In this document: positions 52,904-63,200 of the stretch, in pieces
Layout of the letters: each line of letters begins with the position of its first letter
How positions within the stretch are numbered: position 1 is the stretch's first letter
Source of the DNA: Curvibacter sp.
GTDB lineage: Bacteria > Pseudomonadota > Gammaproteobacteria > Burkholderiales > Burkholderiaceae_C
Reading direction: 5' to 3'
Length of the DNA: 64,000 nt
Assembly: GCA_020621965.1 (NCBI GenBank)
Contig: JAHRYV010000012.1
Location: 855-64,854 of the forward strand
Position numbers and translations under genes: made by a program
Notes under the pieces: model-generated
Told to the model about the DNA's origin: nothing
The model's input: the letters and a program-made list of their open reading frames with translations, nothing else
Databases searched by the model: none

Positions 52904-54825
52904 CAGAAATGCACGTCCAGGTACAGGGCGGCCGAGCGCGTGTCGCGCTCGTAGGCCCGGCGCCACGACGTCTCGAGCCGCAGGGCCAGATCGCGCGTCA
53001 GGGCGAACCGCTGGTCCAGGCCCACCTCGACGCTGCTGTGCAGTTCGCCGCTGAAGTAGCGCAGGCCGCGCCCGTAGGCATGCAGGCGCCAGGCTGGGCT
53101 GGCATCGAGCAGCAGTCCGGCGCTGGCGCCCGCGCCCGCGGCGTGGCCTTGTTCCAGTCCGTCGGCGGCCAGCAGCGCGCCTTCGCCCAGCACATAGGCC
53201 TGGGCCTTGGGGCCGAATCTGTACGCCATGCCCGAGCCGCCGTCCACATGGGCCGCCAGCGGCCGGCGGCCGTCGCGCAGCTCGATGCGGCGCGCGCCGG
53301 CGTCCAGGCGCCAGGAGCTGGGTTTGAGCAGCCCGTCGCGGGCCGCCAGCGACATGATGCTGGCAAAGGTGGCCTGCTCCAGCTGCACCTCGCCGGAGGC
53401 CTGGTCGCGGCGCAGGGCCAGTTTCAGGAACTCGATCTGGGCACCGGGGAGGTAGCCGTCTTCGGTGTCGAGCAGGTCGTGGTAGGCGGGACGCAGCCGC
53501 AGCTCCTGGTAGTCGCGGGCATTGCGGGTGCCGACGCCCAGGCTCACGCGGCTGGAGCCGTGGCCGTGTTCGGGCCGGACCTCGGGGGCGGGCAGCTCGG
53601 GGATGTCCGGTGCATCGACCTTGCTGCGCTCGACCAGCAGCCGGCGCAGGCGCGGGGCCGCCTGCTGGTTGCTCACGTCACCGCGCAGCCGGCTGTATTC
53701 CAGGTACTCGAAGGACAGGTCCAGCACCTCGGCCCGCGTGGTCGCGGGCAGGGACACCAGGCGCGGGTCGTCGAGCGCGGCGCTGGCCGCGGCGAGCTCC
53801 TTGACCAGGTCCAGCTGCTCGGGCGCGAGCCGCTCCTGGCGGTGCCGCAGCTGCGTGCTGCGGGCCGGCCGGAAGGTTACGCGCTGGACCAGGCCAGTCT
53901 GTTCGGTGACGGCGCGCACGGTGTCGCCGGGAATGGCCCAGAGCGGAAAGCGCTCGGTCAGGCGCAGCCCGGGCCGCGCGACGTCCAGCAGCGACAGCAG
54001 GTGGTAGGAGCAGTTCTCGTCCAGGAAGTAGTAGTCGAAGCGGACGGTCCCCAGCTCCCAGGCGTGCATCAGCAGGCGGTCGATCTCCTCGGCCGTGAGG
54101 GTCAGCTCGTATTCCCAGACGTCGCGGTTTTCCAGATCGTTGTATTCGCCGACCTTGGTGTAGTAGGGGGAAAGACTGAAGTTGCCGCTGTAGCCGCCCA
54201 TCAGGCCGCGCACGGCAAACACGATGCCGTTGGTCTCGTTGGTGTCGGCGGCGTAGTTGATGGCGTAGCTCAACAGGCGCGAGCGTCCGGTCTGGCCGCG
54301 ACCGTCGATGCGCAAAAAGGTGTGGCCGTACATCGAGGCCGGGTTGTTCAGGTAGGCGGCGGGGAAGACCAGCGCCACGCCTTGCGGGTCGAGTGCGCTG
54401 CGCCAGGCCTGGAAGCGCGGGCAGGGCTGCGGCGGCAGCCGCGTCGGATCGAAGCCCAGTTCCTGCTTGAGCCAGTGGTAGCGGGCGACAAAGCGGCACT
54501 GGGGGTGCTGGCGCGTTTCCGTTTCCGTGACGTCGGAGAAGAAGGCGGCCAGGGTGGCCTCGAGTTCGCTCTGGGCGTTGGTCACGCCGTCCGGGGCGTG
54601 GAAGAAGTCCGGGCTGTCGGCCAGGCTGCGCGGAGCAAAAACGCCAAAGCGCGGCTGGTAGTGCAGCAGGGCGCGCCACTCTTCCCGTTCACCCAGGCGC
54701 TGGCTACGCGCGGCCGTGACCAGTTCGTCCAGGTAGGGGTTGGCGTGGGAGGTGCAAGACAGGCTGGCCAGCAGCAGGACCAGACACAGGCGCAAAAGGG
54801 GGGGCAACGCGATCCGGAACGTCAT
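52903..54825 (-). CDS. Lnb/DUF4105 N-terminal domain protein with outer-membrane-like C-terminus
   Basis: A 640-residue exported protein. After the signal peptide (LCLVLLLASLSCTSHA-NPYLD) the region to about residue 300 matches DUF4105, related to the Lnb papain-like enzyme that remodels lipoprotein acyl chains. MYGHTFLRIDG (His) and FLDENCSYHLLSLLD (Cys) are the likely catalytic residues. The remaining ~330 residues contain alternating hydrophobic strands (RFALTRDLALRLETSW) and end in the C-terminal Phe (LDVHF) typical of beta-barrel proteins. Coupled to the lipoprotein hydrolase downstream. Function in Gram-negatives is not established. Confidence 0.82.
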   Translation of the reverse strand: MTFRIALPPLLRLCLVLLLASLSCTSHANPYLDELVTAARSQRLGEREEWRALLHYQPRFGVFAPRSLADSPDFFHAPDGVTNAQSELEATLAAFFSDVTETETRQHPQCRFVARYHWLKQELGFDPTRLPPQPCPRFQAWRSALDPQGVALVFPAAYLNNPASMYGHTFLRIDGRGQTGRSRLLSYAINYAADTNETNGIVFAVRGLMGGYSGNFSLSPYYTKVGEYNDLENRDVWEYELTLTAEEIDRLLMHAWELGTVRFDYYFLDENCSYHLLSLLDVARPGLRLTERFPLWAIPGDTVRAVTEQTGLVQRVTFRPARSTQLRHRQERLAPEQLDLVKELAAASAALDDPRLVSLPATTRAEVLDLSFEYLEYSRLRGDVSNQQAAPRLRRLLVERSKVDAPDIPELPAPEVRPEHGHGSSRVSLGVGTRNARDYQELRLRPAYHDLLDTEDGYLPGAQIEFLKLALRRDQASGEVQLEQATFASIMSLAARDGLLKPSSWRLDAGARRIELRDGRRPLAAHVDGGSGMAYRFGPKAQAYVLGEGALLAADGLEQGHAAGAGASAGLLLDASPAWRLHAYGRGLRYFSGELHSSVEVGLDQRFALTRDLALRLETSWRRAYERDTRSAALYLDVHF

Positions 54826-54836
54826 CGGCTTTCAGG

Positions 54837-54869
54837 CAAAAAAACACCCAGTGCGTTAGCACTGGGTGT
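54837..54869 (-). terminator. Intrinsic terminator of the DUF3015 gene
   Basis: On the minus strand ACACCCAGTGC, loop TAAC, GCACTGGGTGT is followed by a run of seven T (AAAAAAA on plus). It lies 22 bases after the DUF3015 stop, separating it from the DUF4105 gene. Confidence 0.9.
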
Positions 54870-54890
54870 CGGGTCGACAGACGACCGGGA

Positions 54891-55385
54891 TCAGATGGCG
54901 ACGCTATAGCCGGCCAGCGTCTGGTCGGCAGCCATCGTCTCACGCAGGCCCTTCATGACGTCCTGGGCGGACACCATGTCGGCGGCGTAGATGCGCTCGA
55001 AGTTGACCTTGGCCACTTGGAAGAAGTGGGCCTTGTGCTCTTCCTTGACGCCGATCAACTGGGCCAGGGAGTCCAGGGACTCGCCGTTGCCGCGGGACAT
55101 GTCACGGGCCAGGCGCTCCATGTTGCCGTCGATGAACATGGCGGTCTTCCAGGCGGAGCGAACGGTGCCGTCTTGCGAGCAGCCCAGGGTGCCGGAGGAA
55201 ATGCCGAAGGTCTGGTTGCCCGACGTGCCGTTGGTGGTGGCCGCCATCACCTGGGGAGCAACACCGCTTTGGCCGTCGAAGACCTTGGAGCCCAGGCCGC
55301 AACCGACGTTGTTCTCACCAGCGGCAAAAGACGTGATGGGCAGGGCAGCCACGGCCAAGACGATCAATGCATTCTTAATGTTCAT
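54891..55385 (-). CDS. DUF3015 family exported protein
   Basis: A 164-residue protein with signal peptide (KNALIVLAVAALPITSFAA). The mature part has the DUF3015 hallmarks: NVGCGLGSKVFDGQSG, QVMAATTNGTSGNQTFG and GTLGCSQDG, with paired Cys that could form a disulfide, then a helical C-terminus. The ATG at 55385, eight bases after GAGGA, is preferred to the track TTG. Strong promoter and terminator make it monocistronic and probably well expressed. Function unknown; DUF3015 genes are often found next to DUF4105 genes. Confidence 0.9.
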   Translation of the reverse strand: MNIKNALIVLAVAALPITSFAAGENNVGCGLGSKVFDGQSGVAPQVMAATTNGTSGNQTFGISSGTLGCSQDGTVRSAWKTAMFIDGNMERLARDMSRGNGESLDSLAQLIGVKEEHKAHFFQVAKVNFERIYAADMVSAQDVMKGLRETMAADQTLAGYSVAI

Positions 55386-55413
55386 GTCCAATTTCCTCTA
55401 TTGATTGAATGAT

Positions 55414-55432
55414 GGGCAGCGAAGTGCTGCCC
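55414..55432 (-). promoter_or_regulatory. Hairpin in the DUF3015 5' leader
   Basis: GGGCAGC/GCTGCCC with a five-base loop lies between the predicted transcription start and the ribosome site; a possible mRNA-stability element. No conservation data. Confidence 0.4.
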
Positions 55433-55438
55433 GTCTTC

Positions 55439-55468
55439 TTTATAGAGGGGAGTCGTCGACCTCGTCAA
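55439..55468 (-). promoter_or_regulatory. Sigma-70 type promoter of DUF3015
   Basis: On the minus strand TTGACG and TATAAA are separated by 18 bases, the best promoter match in the window outside the tRNA unit, giving a leader of about 45 bases. Confidence 0.75.
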
Positions 55469-55572
55469 GATTTGAAAGATGCAACAGTGTGTACGTGTGG
55501 CACATTGCACGAAAAAAGCAACGGGCGGTCTGATTGCGCATCGTGCGCTGCCCTGCCGCCGGGCGGCACCGC

Positions 55573-56022
55573 TCAGTCGCGCGGTGGACCGGCGTCGCTC
55601 GGGAGGCGCTCCGGCCGGCGCCACAGCCACAACGAGGTCGCCACCATGCAGGCCAGGGCCAGCAGGGCGATCCAGAGCGGGCGGACCGCATACAGCAGAT
55701 AGGTTGCGCTGACGCTCATCGCCCCGGTGGCCCACCATTTGGCGCGCCGGCCGACCACACCGCCGTGTCGCCAGTCGCTGATCATCGGGCCGAAGGCGGT
55801 ATGGTTCTCCAACCAGTCCAGCAGGCGCGGTGAACTGCGCGCGGCCGCCCAGGCCGCCAGCAGGATGAAAGGCGTGGTGGGCAGCACCGGCACCAGGGCG
55901 CCGATGAGACCGAGCAGGAGAAAGAGCAGCGCCAGGCCGAGATAGACCCAGCGCATCAGTTGCGACAGCGGTGCGGCCAGGGGGCGGGTCGGCGTGGAGC
56001 CGGGCGGGGGCGGGGACTGCAT
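55573..56022 (-). CDS. DUF454 (YbaN-like) inner-membrane protein
   Basis: A 149-residue protein with MRWVYLGLALLFLLLGLIGALVPVLPTTPFILLAAWAAARSSP, a hallmark hairpin of two membrane segments, and two further segments near the C-terminus (PLWIALLALACMVATSLWLW). The start ATG at 56022 replaces the track's, which extends into def upstream sequence. It is divergent from def, 64 bases away. Function unknown; YbaN homologues have been called putative regulators. Confidence 0.85.
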   Translation of the reverse strand: MQSPPPPGSTPTRPLAAPLSQLMRWVYLGLALLFLLLGLIGALVPVLPTTPFILLAAWAAARSSPRLLDWLENHTAFGPMISDWRHGGVVGRRAKWWATGAMSVSATYLLYAVRPLWIALLALACMVATSLWLWRRPERLPSDAGPPRD

Positions 56023-56086
56023 CCCGTCATTGTGACGCGTGCGCCGGTGCCCGGTATGCTGGTGGCCTTGCCATGACGAAAATTCC

Positions 56087-56626
56087 ATGACTGTTCGTGA
56101 AATCCTCAAGATGGGTGACCCGCGCCTGCTGCGGGTGGCCCAGCCCGTGACCGAATTCGACAGCGACGCGCTGCACCTGCTGGTCAGCGATCTGCTCGAC
56201 ACCATGATCGCCGCCAACGGTGCCGGCCTGGCCGCGCCGCAGATCGGCGTGGACCTGCAACTGGTGATCTTCGGCAGCGAGGGCCCCAATCCGCGTTACC
56301 CCGAGGCGCCTGTGGTGCCGCGCACCGTGCTGTGCAACCCGGTCATCACGCCGCTGGATGACGAGGAGCAGCTGGGCTGGGAGGGCTGCCTGTCGGTGCC
56401 CGGCTTGCGCGCCATGGTGCCGCGCTGGCAACGCATCCGCTACAGCGGCTTCGACCCATACGGTGACCCCATTGAGCGCACGGTGGACGGTTTTCACGCC
56501 CGGGTGGTGCAGCACGAGTGCGACCACCTGATCGGCAAGTTGTACCCGATGCGCGTGCGCGACTTCACGCAATTCGGTTTTACCGAGGTGCTGTTTCCCG
56601 GGCTGGATGCGGGTCAGGACGACTAA
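56087..56626 (+). CDS. def: Peptide deformylase
   Basis: Removes the N-formyl group from nascent proteins. Motif 1 GAGLAAPQ, motif 2 WEGCLSVPG (metal Cys) and motif 3 [11 protein letters not shown] (metal His pair) are complete. Start ATG at 56087 gives 179 residues, the usual size; the track's longer start lies in the intergenic region. Map, the next step in N-terminal processing, is nearby across glnD. Converges with glnD five bases away. Confidence 0.96.
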   Translation: MTVREILKMGDPRLLRVAQPVTEFDSDALHLLVSDLLDTMIAANGAGLAAPQIGVDLQLVIFGSEGPNPRYPEAPVVPRTVLCNPVITPLDDEEQLGWEGCLSVPGLRAMVPRWQRIRYSGFDPYGDPIERTVDGFHARVVQHECDHLIGKLYPMRVRDFTQFGFTEVLFPGLDAGQDD

Positions 56627-56631
56627 TTGGC

Positions 56632-59279
56632 CTAGGACGCCAGCACGTCCAGCAGTTCGGTCTCGATCGCGATCTGCGCGCGGTTGTTCTGCAGCGCCGC
56701 GCCGTCGATCAGGAACATGTCGTCGACCCGCTCGCCCAGGGTGTTGATCTTGGCCAGTTGCAGGTTGAGATGGTGCCGCGCCAGCACACGCGCCACTTTG
56801 TAGAGCAGGCCGGGTTGGTCGCTGGCCGTGATGTCGAGCAGCCAGCGCTGGGCCTTCTCGTCCGGTTTGAGGCTGACGCGCGGCGCGAAGGGAAAACTCT
56901 TGACGCGGCGCGAGAGGCGGCCGCGGCTGGGTTCGGGCAGCGGGCCGCCGGTCGCGATGGTGCGGGCCAACTCGGCCTCGACCATGCTGGTCATCTCGCG
57001 GATGTGCTCAGTCAGGCCGGGGGTGACGACCTGGAAGGTGTCCAGCGCAAAACCGTTGCGCGCCGTGTGGATGCGCGCGTCCAGGATGCTGAAGCCGCCG
57101 TGGTCGAAATAGCCGCAGATGCGGGCAAACAGGTCGGGCTGGTCCCGGGTGTAGACCAGTACCTGCAGGCCTTCGCCGGTGAGCGAGCGGCGCGCCCGCA
57201 CGATGGGTTTGTCGCTGCCGACGTGGCGCGAGAGCTGGCGCGTGTGCCAGGCGATGTCGTCGGCGTCGTGGCGCATGAAATAACCCACGTCCAGCGTGTC
57301 CCACAGCTTCTTGTGTGCTTCGAAGGGCAGGCTGTGCAGGGCCAGCTTGACCAGGGCCTCGCGCTTGCGCGCTTCGACCTCGGCGTCGGGCGCGGGGGCG
57401 TGGCCGCCCAGGGCGCGCAGGGTGTAGCGGTACAGGTCTTCCAGCAGCTTGCCTTTCCAGGCATTCCAGACCTTGGGACTGGTGCCGCGGATGTCGGCCA
57501 CGGTGAGCAGGTACAGGGCCGTGAGGTAGCGCTCGTTGCCGACCTCGCGGGCGAAGGCGGCGATGACGTCGGGGTCGCTGAGGTCGGACTTCTGGGCCAC
57601 CCGGCTCATGGTCAGGTGGTGGCGGACCAGGAACTCGATCAGCCGGGCGTCCTCGCGTGCCAGGCCGTGCTGGCGCGCGAATTGCCGCACCTCGACCGCG
57701 CCCAGGTCCGAGTGGTCGCCGCCGCGTCCCTTGGCGATGTCGTGGAACAACGCGGCCGCGTAGAGGATCCAGGGCTGGTCCCAGCCGGCGGCCAGCTGGG
57801 AGCAGAAGGGGTATTCATGCGCGTGCTCGGCCATGAAAAAGCGCCGCACGTTGCGCAGCACCATCAGGATGTGCTGGTCCACGGTGTAGACGTGTGGAAC
57901 AGGTCGTGCTGCATCTGGCCGACGATGCTGCGAAAGGCCCACAGGTAGCGCCCCAGCACCGAGGTCTGGTTCATCAGCCGCATGGCGTGGGTGATGCCGC
58001 GCGGCTGCTGCAGGATGCGCATGAAGGTGGCGCGGTTGACCGGGTCCTGGCGGAACTTGCCGTTCATCAGGGCGCGGGTGTTGTAGAGCGCGCGCAGGGT
58101 GCGGGCCGACAGGCCCTTGGCGCCTTCGGTGGTCTGGTAGACGAGAAAGGTTTCGAGGATGGCGTGCGGTTCGCGCTGGTAGAGGTCGTCGCTGGCGATC
58201 TCGATCAGGCCCGCCTTGTCCAGGAAACGCGCGTTGATGGGGCGCGGCGCCTGGGGCGAGGGGTTGAGCCGCTCCTCGATGTTGAGCAGCAGGATCTGGT
58301 TGAGCTGGGACACCGCCTTGGCGGCCCAGTAGTAGTGGCGCATCAGCGCCTCGCTGGCCCGCACCTTGGTCCGGACCTCGGCCGTGTCGGAGCGATAGCC
58401 GAAGGTCGAGGCCACCGCGGTCTGCAGGTCGAAGACCAGGCGGTCCTCGCGCCGGCCGGCCACCAGGTGCAGGCGCAGGCGGATCAGCTTGAGCATGGCC
58501 TCGTTGCGCTTGAGCTGGCGCACTTCGAAGGCGGTGGCCAGACCGTTGCGCGCCAGTTCGTCCCAGGTGCTGCCGTAGCCCGCGGCCTTGGCCACCCAGA
58601 GGATGACCTGCAGGTCACGCAGGCCGCCGGGGGACTCCTTGCAGTTGGGCTCCAGCGCGTAGGGTGTGTCCTCGAACTTGCTGTGGCGCTGCTGCATCTC
58701 CAGCGTCTTGGCCACGCAGAACGCCCGTGGGTCCAGGGCCTGGCGGAAACGCCAGCGGAAGTCCTTGAACAGCGCCGTCTGGCCGCAGATCAGGCGGGAT
58801 TCGAGCAGGGCGGTCTGCACCGTCACGTCCTTGGCCGCCTCGGCCAGGCATTCGTCCACCGTGCGGACACTGGAGCCGATCTCCAGGCCGGCATCCCAGC
58901 AGCTGGTGATGAAGGCCTCGATGCGCTGGCGCAAGGCCGCGTCCGATTCGGCCGACGTCCCGCCCGTCAGCACGAGCACGTCGATGTCGGAGTGCGGGAA
59001 GAGCTCGCCGCGCCCGAAGCCGCCCACGGCCACCAGGGCGTGCCCCGGGCCGACGCCGGCCTGCTTCCAGAGGTAACGCAAGGTGGCGTCGGTAATGCGC
59101 GCGAGCTGGTGCAGCGCATAGTGCACGCCGCGGCTCGACGCCTCGCTGGTCACGGCCGCCAGCAAGACATCGGCCTTGCGGGCCCGGTATTGTTCCCGCA
59201 AGGTCTGCGGGGAGAGCGGATGCTGCGAAGGCGCTGCTTCGGGGTCGCCCGGGACCACAGGGAATTCGGTGGACTTCAT
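56632..59279 (-). pseudogene. glnD: PII uridylyltransferase/uridylyl-removing enzyme GlnD, frameshifted
   Basis: GlnD senses glutamine and toggles PII proteins between UMP-modified and free forms. The 5' frame (to 57864) has the nucleotidyltransferase motif [20 protein letters not shown] and reads to [10 protein letters not shown]. The frame then breaks at 57892-57897, where GTGTGG stands in place of GTGG (a GT duplication). The second frame resumes with [21 protein letters not shown] motif [19 protein letters not shown] and two ACT domains to [10 protein letters not shown]. Removing two bases gives 881 residues, the family size. Sequencing error or a recent knockout; the frameshift separates the UTase from the HD and ACT domains. 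Confidence 0.9.
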
Positions 59280-59300
59280 GGGCGAGAGCTTAAGCAGGAA

Positions 59301-60119
59301 TCAGGCCAGGGCCGGGACTGCCTTCACGAAAGCGGGGATGGGCGGGCTGCCGGCCGACAGGGTGAGCACCTCGTAGCCGGTGGGGGTGACCAGGATGGTG
59401 TGCTCCCACTGGGCCGAGAGCGAGTGGTCCTTGGTGACGATGGTCCAGCCGTCGCCCAGCTCCTTGATCTCGCGCCGGCCGGCGTTGATCATGGGCTCGA
59501 TGGTGAAGGTCATGCCGGGCTTGAGCTCGTCCAGCGTGCCGGGCTTGCCATAGTGCAGCACCTGCGGTTCCTCGTGAAAGCCCAGGCCGATGCCGTGGCC
59601 GCAGAACTCGCGCACGACCGAGCAGCCGTTGGATTCGGCGAACTTCTGGATCGCCCAGCCGATGTCGCCCAGGTGGGCGCCGGGCCGGACCTGCTCGATG
59701 CCGTGCCACATGGCCTCATAGGTCAGCGTGCACAGGCGCTTGGCCGCGATCGAGGTCTCGCCGACGTGGAACATGCGGCTGGTGTCGCCATGCCAGCCGT
59801 CCTTGATGATGGTGATGTCGATGTTGACGATGTCGCCCTTCTTGAGCGGCTTGTCGTTCGGGATGCCGTGGCAGACCTGATGGTTGATCGAGGTGCAGAT
59901 GGACTTGGGATAGGGGTTGTAGCCCGAGGGAGCGTAGTTCAGCGGCGCGGGGATGGCGCCCTGGACATCCACGATGTAGCCGTGGGCCAGCATGTCCAGT
60001 TCGTTGGTGGTGACACCCGGCTTCACGTGAGGGGTCAGGAAATCCAGCACTTCGGCGGCCAGCTTGCCCGCCACGCGCATGCCGGCAATGCCGGCTTCGT
60101 CTTTGTAGGTGATCGTCAT
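59301..60119 (-). CDS. map: Type I methionine aminopeptidase
   Basis: Removes initiator Met after deformylation. Metal ligands appear in [19 protein letters not shown] (Asp, Asp), [14 protein letters not shown] (His), [11 protein letters not shown] (Glu) and [10 protein letters not shown] (Glu). The 272-residue length fits, and [12 protein letters not shown] is the type I substrate-pocket motif. Divergent from purL. A -10-like GATAAT ends eight bases upstream of its ATG. Confidence 0.97.
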   Translation of the reverse strand: MTITYKDEAGIAGMRVAGKLAAEVLDFLTPHVKPGVTTNELDMLAHGYIVDVQGAIPAPLNYAPSGYNPYPKSICTSINHQVCHGIPNDKPLKKGDIVNIDITIIKDGWHGDTSRMFHVGETSIAAKRLCTLTYEAMWHGIEQVRPGAHLGDIGWAIQKFAESNGCSVVREFCGHGIGLGFHEEPQVLHYGKPGTLDELKPGMTFTIEPMINAGRREIKELGDGWTIVTKDHSLSAQWEHTILVTPTGYEVLTLSAGSPPIPAFVKAVPALA

Positions 60120-60127
60120 GGGGCGGA

Positions 60128-60157
60128 ATTATCCCATCGGCAGCGTTTTCCTGTCGG
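60128..60157 (-). promoter_or_regulatory. Candidate promoter of map
   Basis: On the minus strand CCGACA, 18 bases, then GATAAT preceded by TGG (extended -10), ending eight bases before the ATG. The transcript would have almost no leader. Confidence 0.4.
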
Positions 60158-60242
60158 CTGCGCCCTTATTCCGGACAGGGTGGAAGTAAAATTCGACCTT
60201 TCCCCGGGACTCTCGTCCGCCACCCTCTACAAGGCCACCCTC

Positions 60243-63200
60243 GTGACCCTGCACATTTCCTCATTCGAAGGCGGCAGCGCCCTCAGCAGCTTCCGCGTCC
60301 AGCAACTTCTGCCCCGCCTGCAGGCCATCCACGACAAGATCAGCGGCATCGCCGCGCGTTATGTCCATCTGGTCGCCTGCGACAGCGCCCCGACACCCGT
60401 GCTCCAGCAGCAGCTCGCCGCCCTGCTGACCTACGGCGAGCCCTATACCGGCCCGGCCGAGGGCCCGCTGGTGGTGGTGGCACCGCGCCTGGGCACGGTC
60501 TCGCCCTGGGCTTCCAAGGCCACGGACATCGCCCACAACTGCGGCCTGGCCGTGCACCGCGTGGAGCGTGTCGTTGAATACCGCCTGACGCTCAAGGCCG
60601 GCCTGCTGGGCAAGGCAGGGCTGAGCGCCGAGCAGCTGGGCCAGATGGCCGCGCTGTTGCACGACCGCATGACCGAAAGCGCCGTGGCTACCCGCGAGGA
60701 GGCCTGTGCCCTGTTCACCGAACTGCACCCGGCCGCCATGGAGCACGTGGACATCCTGGGGGGTGGCCGTGCCGCCCTGGAGCAGGCCAACGTGCAGTTC
60801 GGCCTGGCCCTGGCCGACGACGAGATCGACTACCTCGTGCAAGCCTTCAAGGGCCTGAAGCGCAACCCGACCGACGTCGAACTGATGATGTTCGCCCAGG
60901 CCAACAGCGAGCACTGCCGCCACAAGATCTTCAACGCCGACTTCACCATCGACGGCGTGCGCCAGCCGCGCAGCATGTTCGGCATGATCCGCCACACGCA
61001 CCAGACCAGCCCGCAGCACACGGTGGTGGCCTATTCGGACAATGCCTCCATCATGGAAGGCAACGCCGTCGAGCGTTTCGTCGCCCGCATGGGGCAGGGC
61101 GCGGCACCGGCCTATGCCAAGACCGCAGCCGTCAACCACGTGCTGATGAAGGTCGAGACGCACAACCACCCGACGGCTATTTCTCCGTTCCCGGGCGCCT
61201 CCACCGGTGCCGGCGGCGAGATCCGCGACGAGGGTGCGACGGGCCGCGGTTCGCGCCCCAAGGCCGGCCTGAGCGGTTTCACGGTGTCCAAGCTCTGGGG
61301 GGGCTGGTCGGATCAACCCGGCGGCAAGCCCGAGCACATCGCCAGCCCGCTGCAGATCATGATCGAGGGCCCGCTGGGCGGCGCGGCCTTCAACAACGAG
61401 TTCGGCCGACCCAACCTGGCCGGCTACTTCCGCGAATACGAGCAGAGCGTGGCCAGCGATGTGGACACGGTGCAGCGTGGTTACCACAAGCCCATCATGA
61501 TCGCCGGCGGTGTCGGCGCCATCGATGCGGACCAGACGAAAAAGATCGAGTTTCCGGCCGGCACGCTGCTGATCCAGCTCGGCGGCCCGGGCATGCGCAT
61601 CGGCATGGGCGGCGGCGCCGCCAGCTCCATGGCCACGGGCGCCAATGCGGCCGAGCTGGACTTCGACTCCGTGCAGCGCGGCAACCCCGAGATCGAGCGC
61701 CGCGCGCAGGAGGTCATCAACCACTGCTGGGCCCAAGGCGAGCACAACCCCATCCTGGCCATCCACGACGTCGGTGCCGGGGGCCTCTCCAACGCCTTCC
61801 CCGAGATCACCAACGACGCGGGCCGTGGCGCACGCTTCGACCTGCGCGCCGTGCCGCTGGAAGAGTCTGGCCTGGCCCCGAAGGAAATCTGGTGCAACGA
61901 GAGCCAGGAGCGCTACGTGCTGGCCATCGCGCCCGAGTCGCTGGAGACTTTCAAGGCCTTCTGCGAGCGCGAGCGCTGCCCTTTTGCCGTGGTCGGTGTG
62001 GCGACCGAAGAGCGCCAGCTGCAACTGGTCGACGCCGGGAAAGAAAGCCCGGTCGACATGCCGATGGACGTGCTGCTGGGCAAGCCGCCCAAGATGCATC
62101 GCGACGTCCAGACCATCCAGCGCCAGTTCCAGCCGCTGGACCTGACGGGCGTGGACCTGCAGAAAGCCGTGATCGACGTGCTGAGCCATCCCACCGTGGC
62201 GTCCAAGCGTTTCCTCATCACCATCGGCGACCGCGCCGTGGGCGGCCTCACGCACCGCGACCAGATGGTCGGCCCCTGGCAGGTGCCGGTGGCCGACGTG
62301 GCCGTGACCCTGGCCGACTACGCCGGGTTCAAGGGCGAGGCCATGAGCATGGGCGAACGCACGCCGCTGGCCGTGCTCGACGCCCCGGCCTCGGGCCGCA
62401 TGGCGGTGGCCGAGGCCATCACCAACCTGCTGGCCGCTCCCATCGAGCTGCCGCGCGTCAAGCTCTCGGCCAACTGGATGGCCGCCTGCGGTGAGCCGGG
62501 TGAAGACGCCGCGCTCTACGCCACCGTGCAGGCCGTGGGCATGGAGTTGTGCCCGGCCCTGGGTATCTCCATCCCGGTGGGCAAGGACAGCCTGTCCATG
62601 CGCACGCAGTGGCAGGACGGCAAGGAGAAGAAGAAGGTCACCTCGCCGGTGTCGCTGATCGTCAGCGCCTTCGCCACGCTGAACGATGTGCGCGGCACGC
62701 TGACGCCGCAACTCGACAATCAGGCCGACACCACGCTGCTGCTGGTCGATCTGGGCAAGGGCAGGAACCGCATGGCCGGCTCCATCCTCGCGCAGACGCT
62801 GAACCAGACGGGCGACACGGTGCCGGACCTGGATGACCCGCAGGATCTGGTCCAGCTCGTGAACGCGGTCAACACCCTGCGCGCGCAGGGCAAGCTGCTG
62901 GCCTACCACGACCGCAGCGACGGCGGCCTGCTGGCTGCCGCCGCCGAAATGGCCTTTGCCGGCCACGTGGGCGTGGCGCTGAACGTGGACCTGCTGGTCA
63001 CCGAAGGCGAGGCCACGGACCATGGTGACGCCAAGAACTGGGCGGCGCAGGTCAGCGCCCGGCGCGAGGAACTCACGCTCAAGGCCCTGTTCAACGAGGA
63101 ACTGGGGGCGGTGCTGCAGGTCAGGACGGATGAGCGCGACGCCGTGCTGGCCGTGCTGCGCGAACACGGTCTTTCCAGATTCAGCCATGTGATCGGCAAG

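Noticed and set aside
57864-57942. Programmed ribosomal frameshift in glnD
   Set aside because: No slippery heptamer or stimulatory structure is evident at the GT duplication, and glnD is not known to use one.
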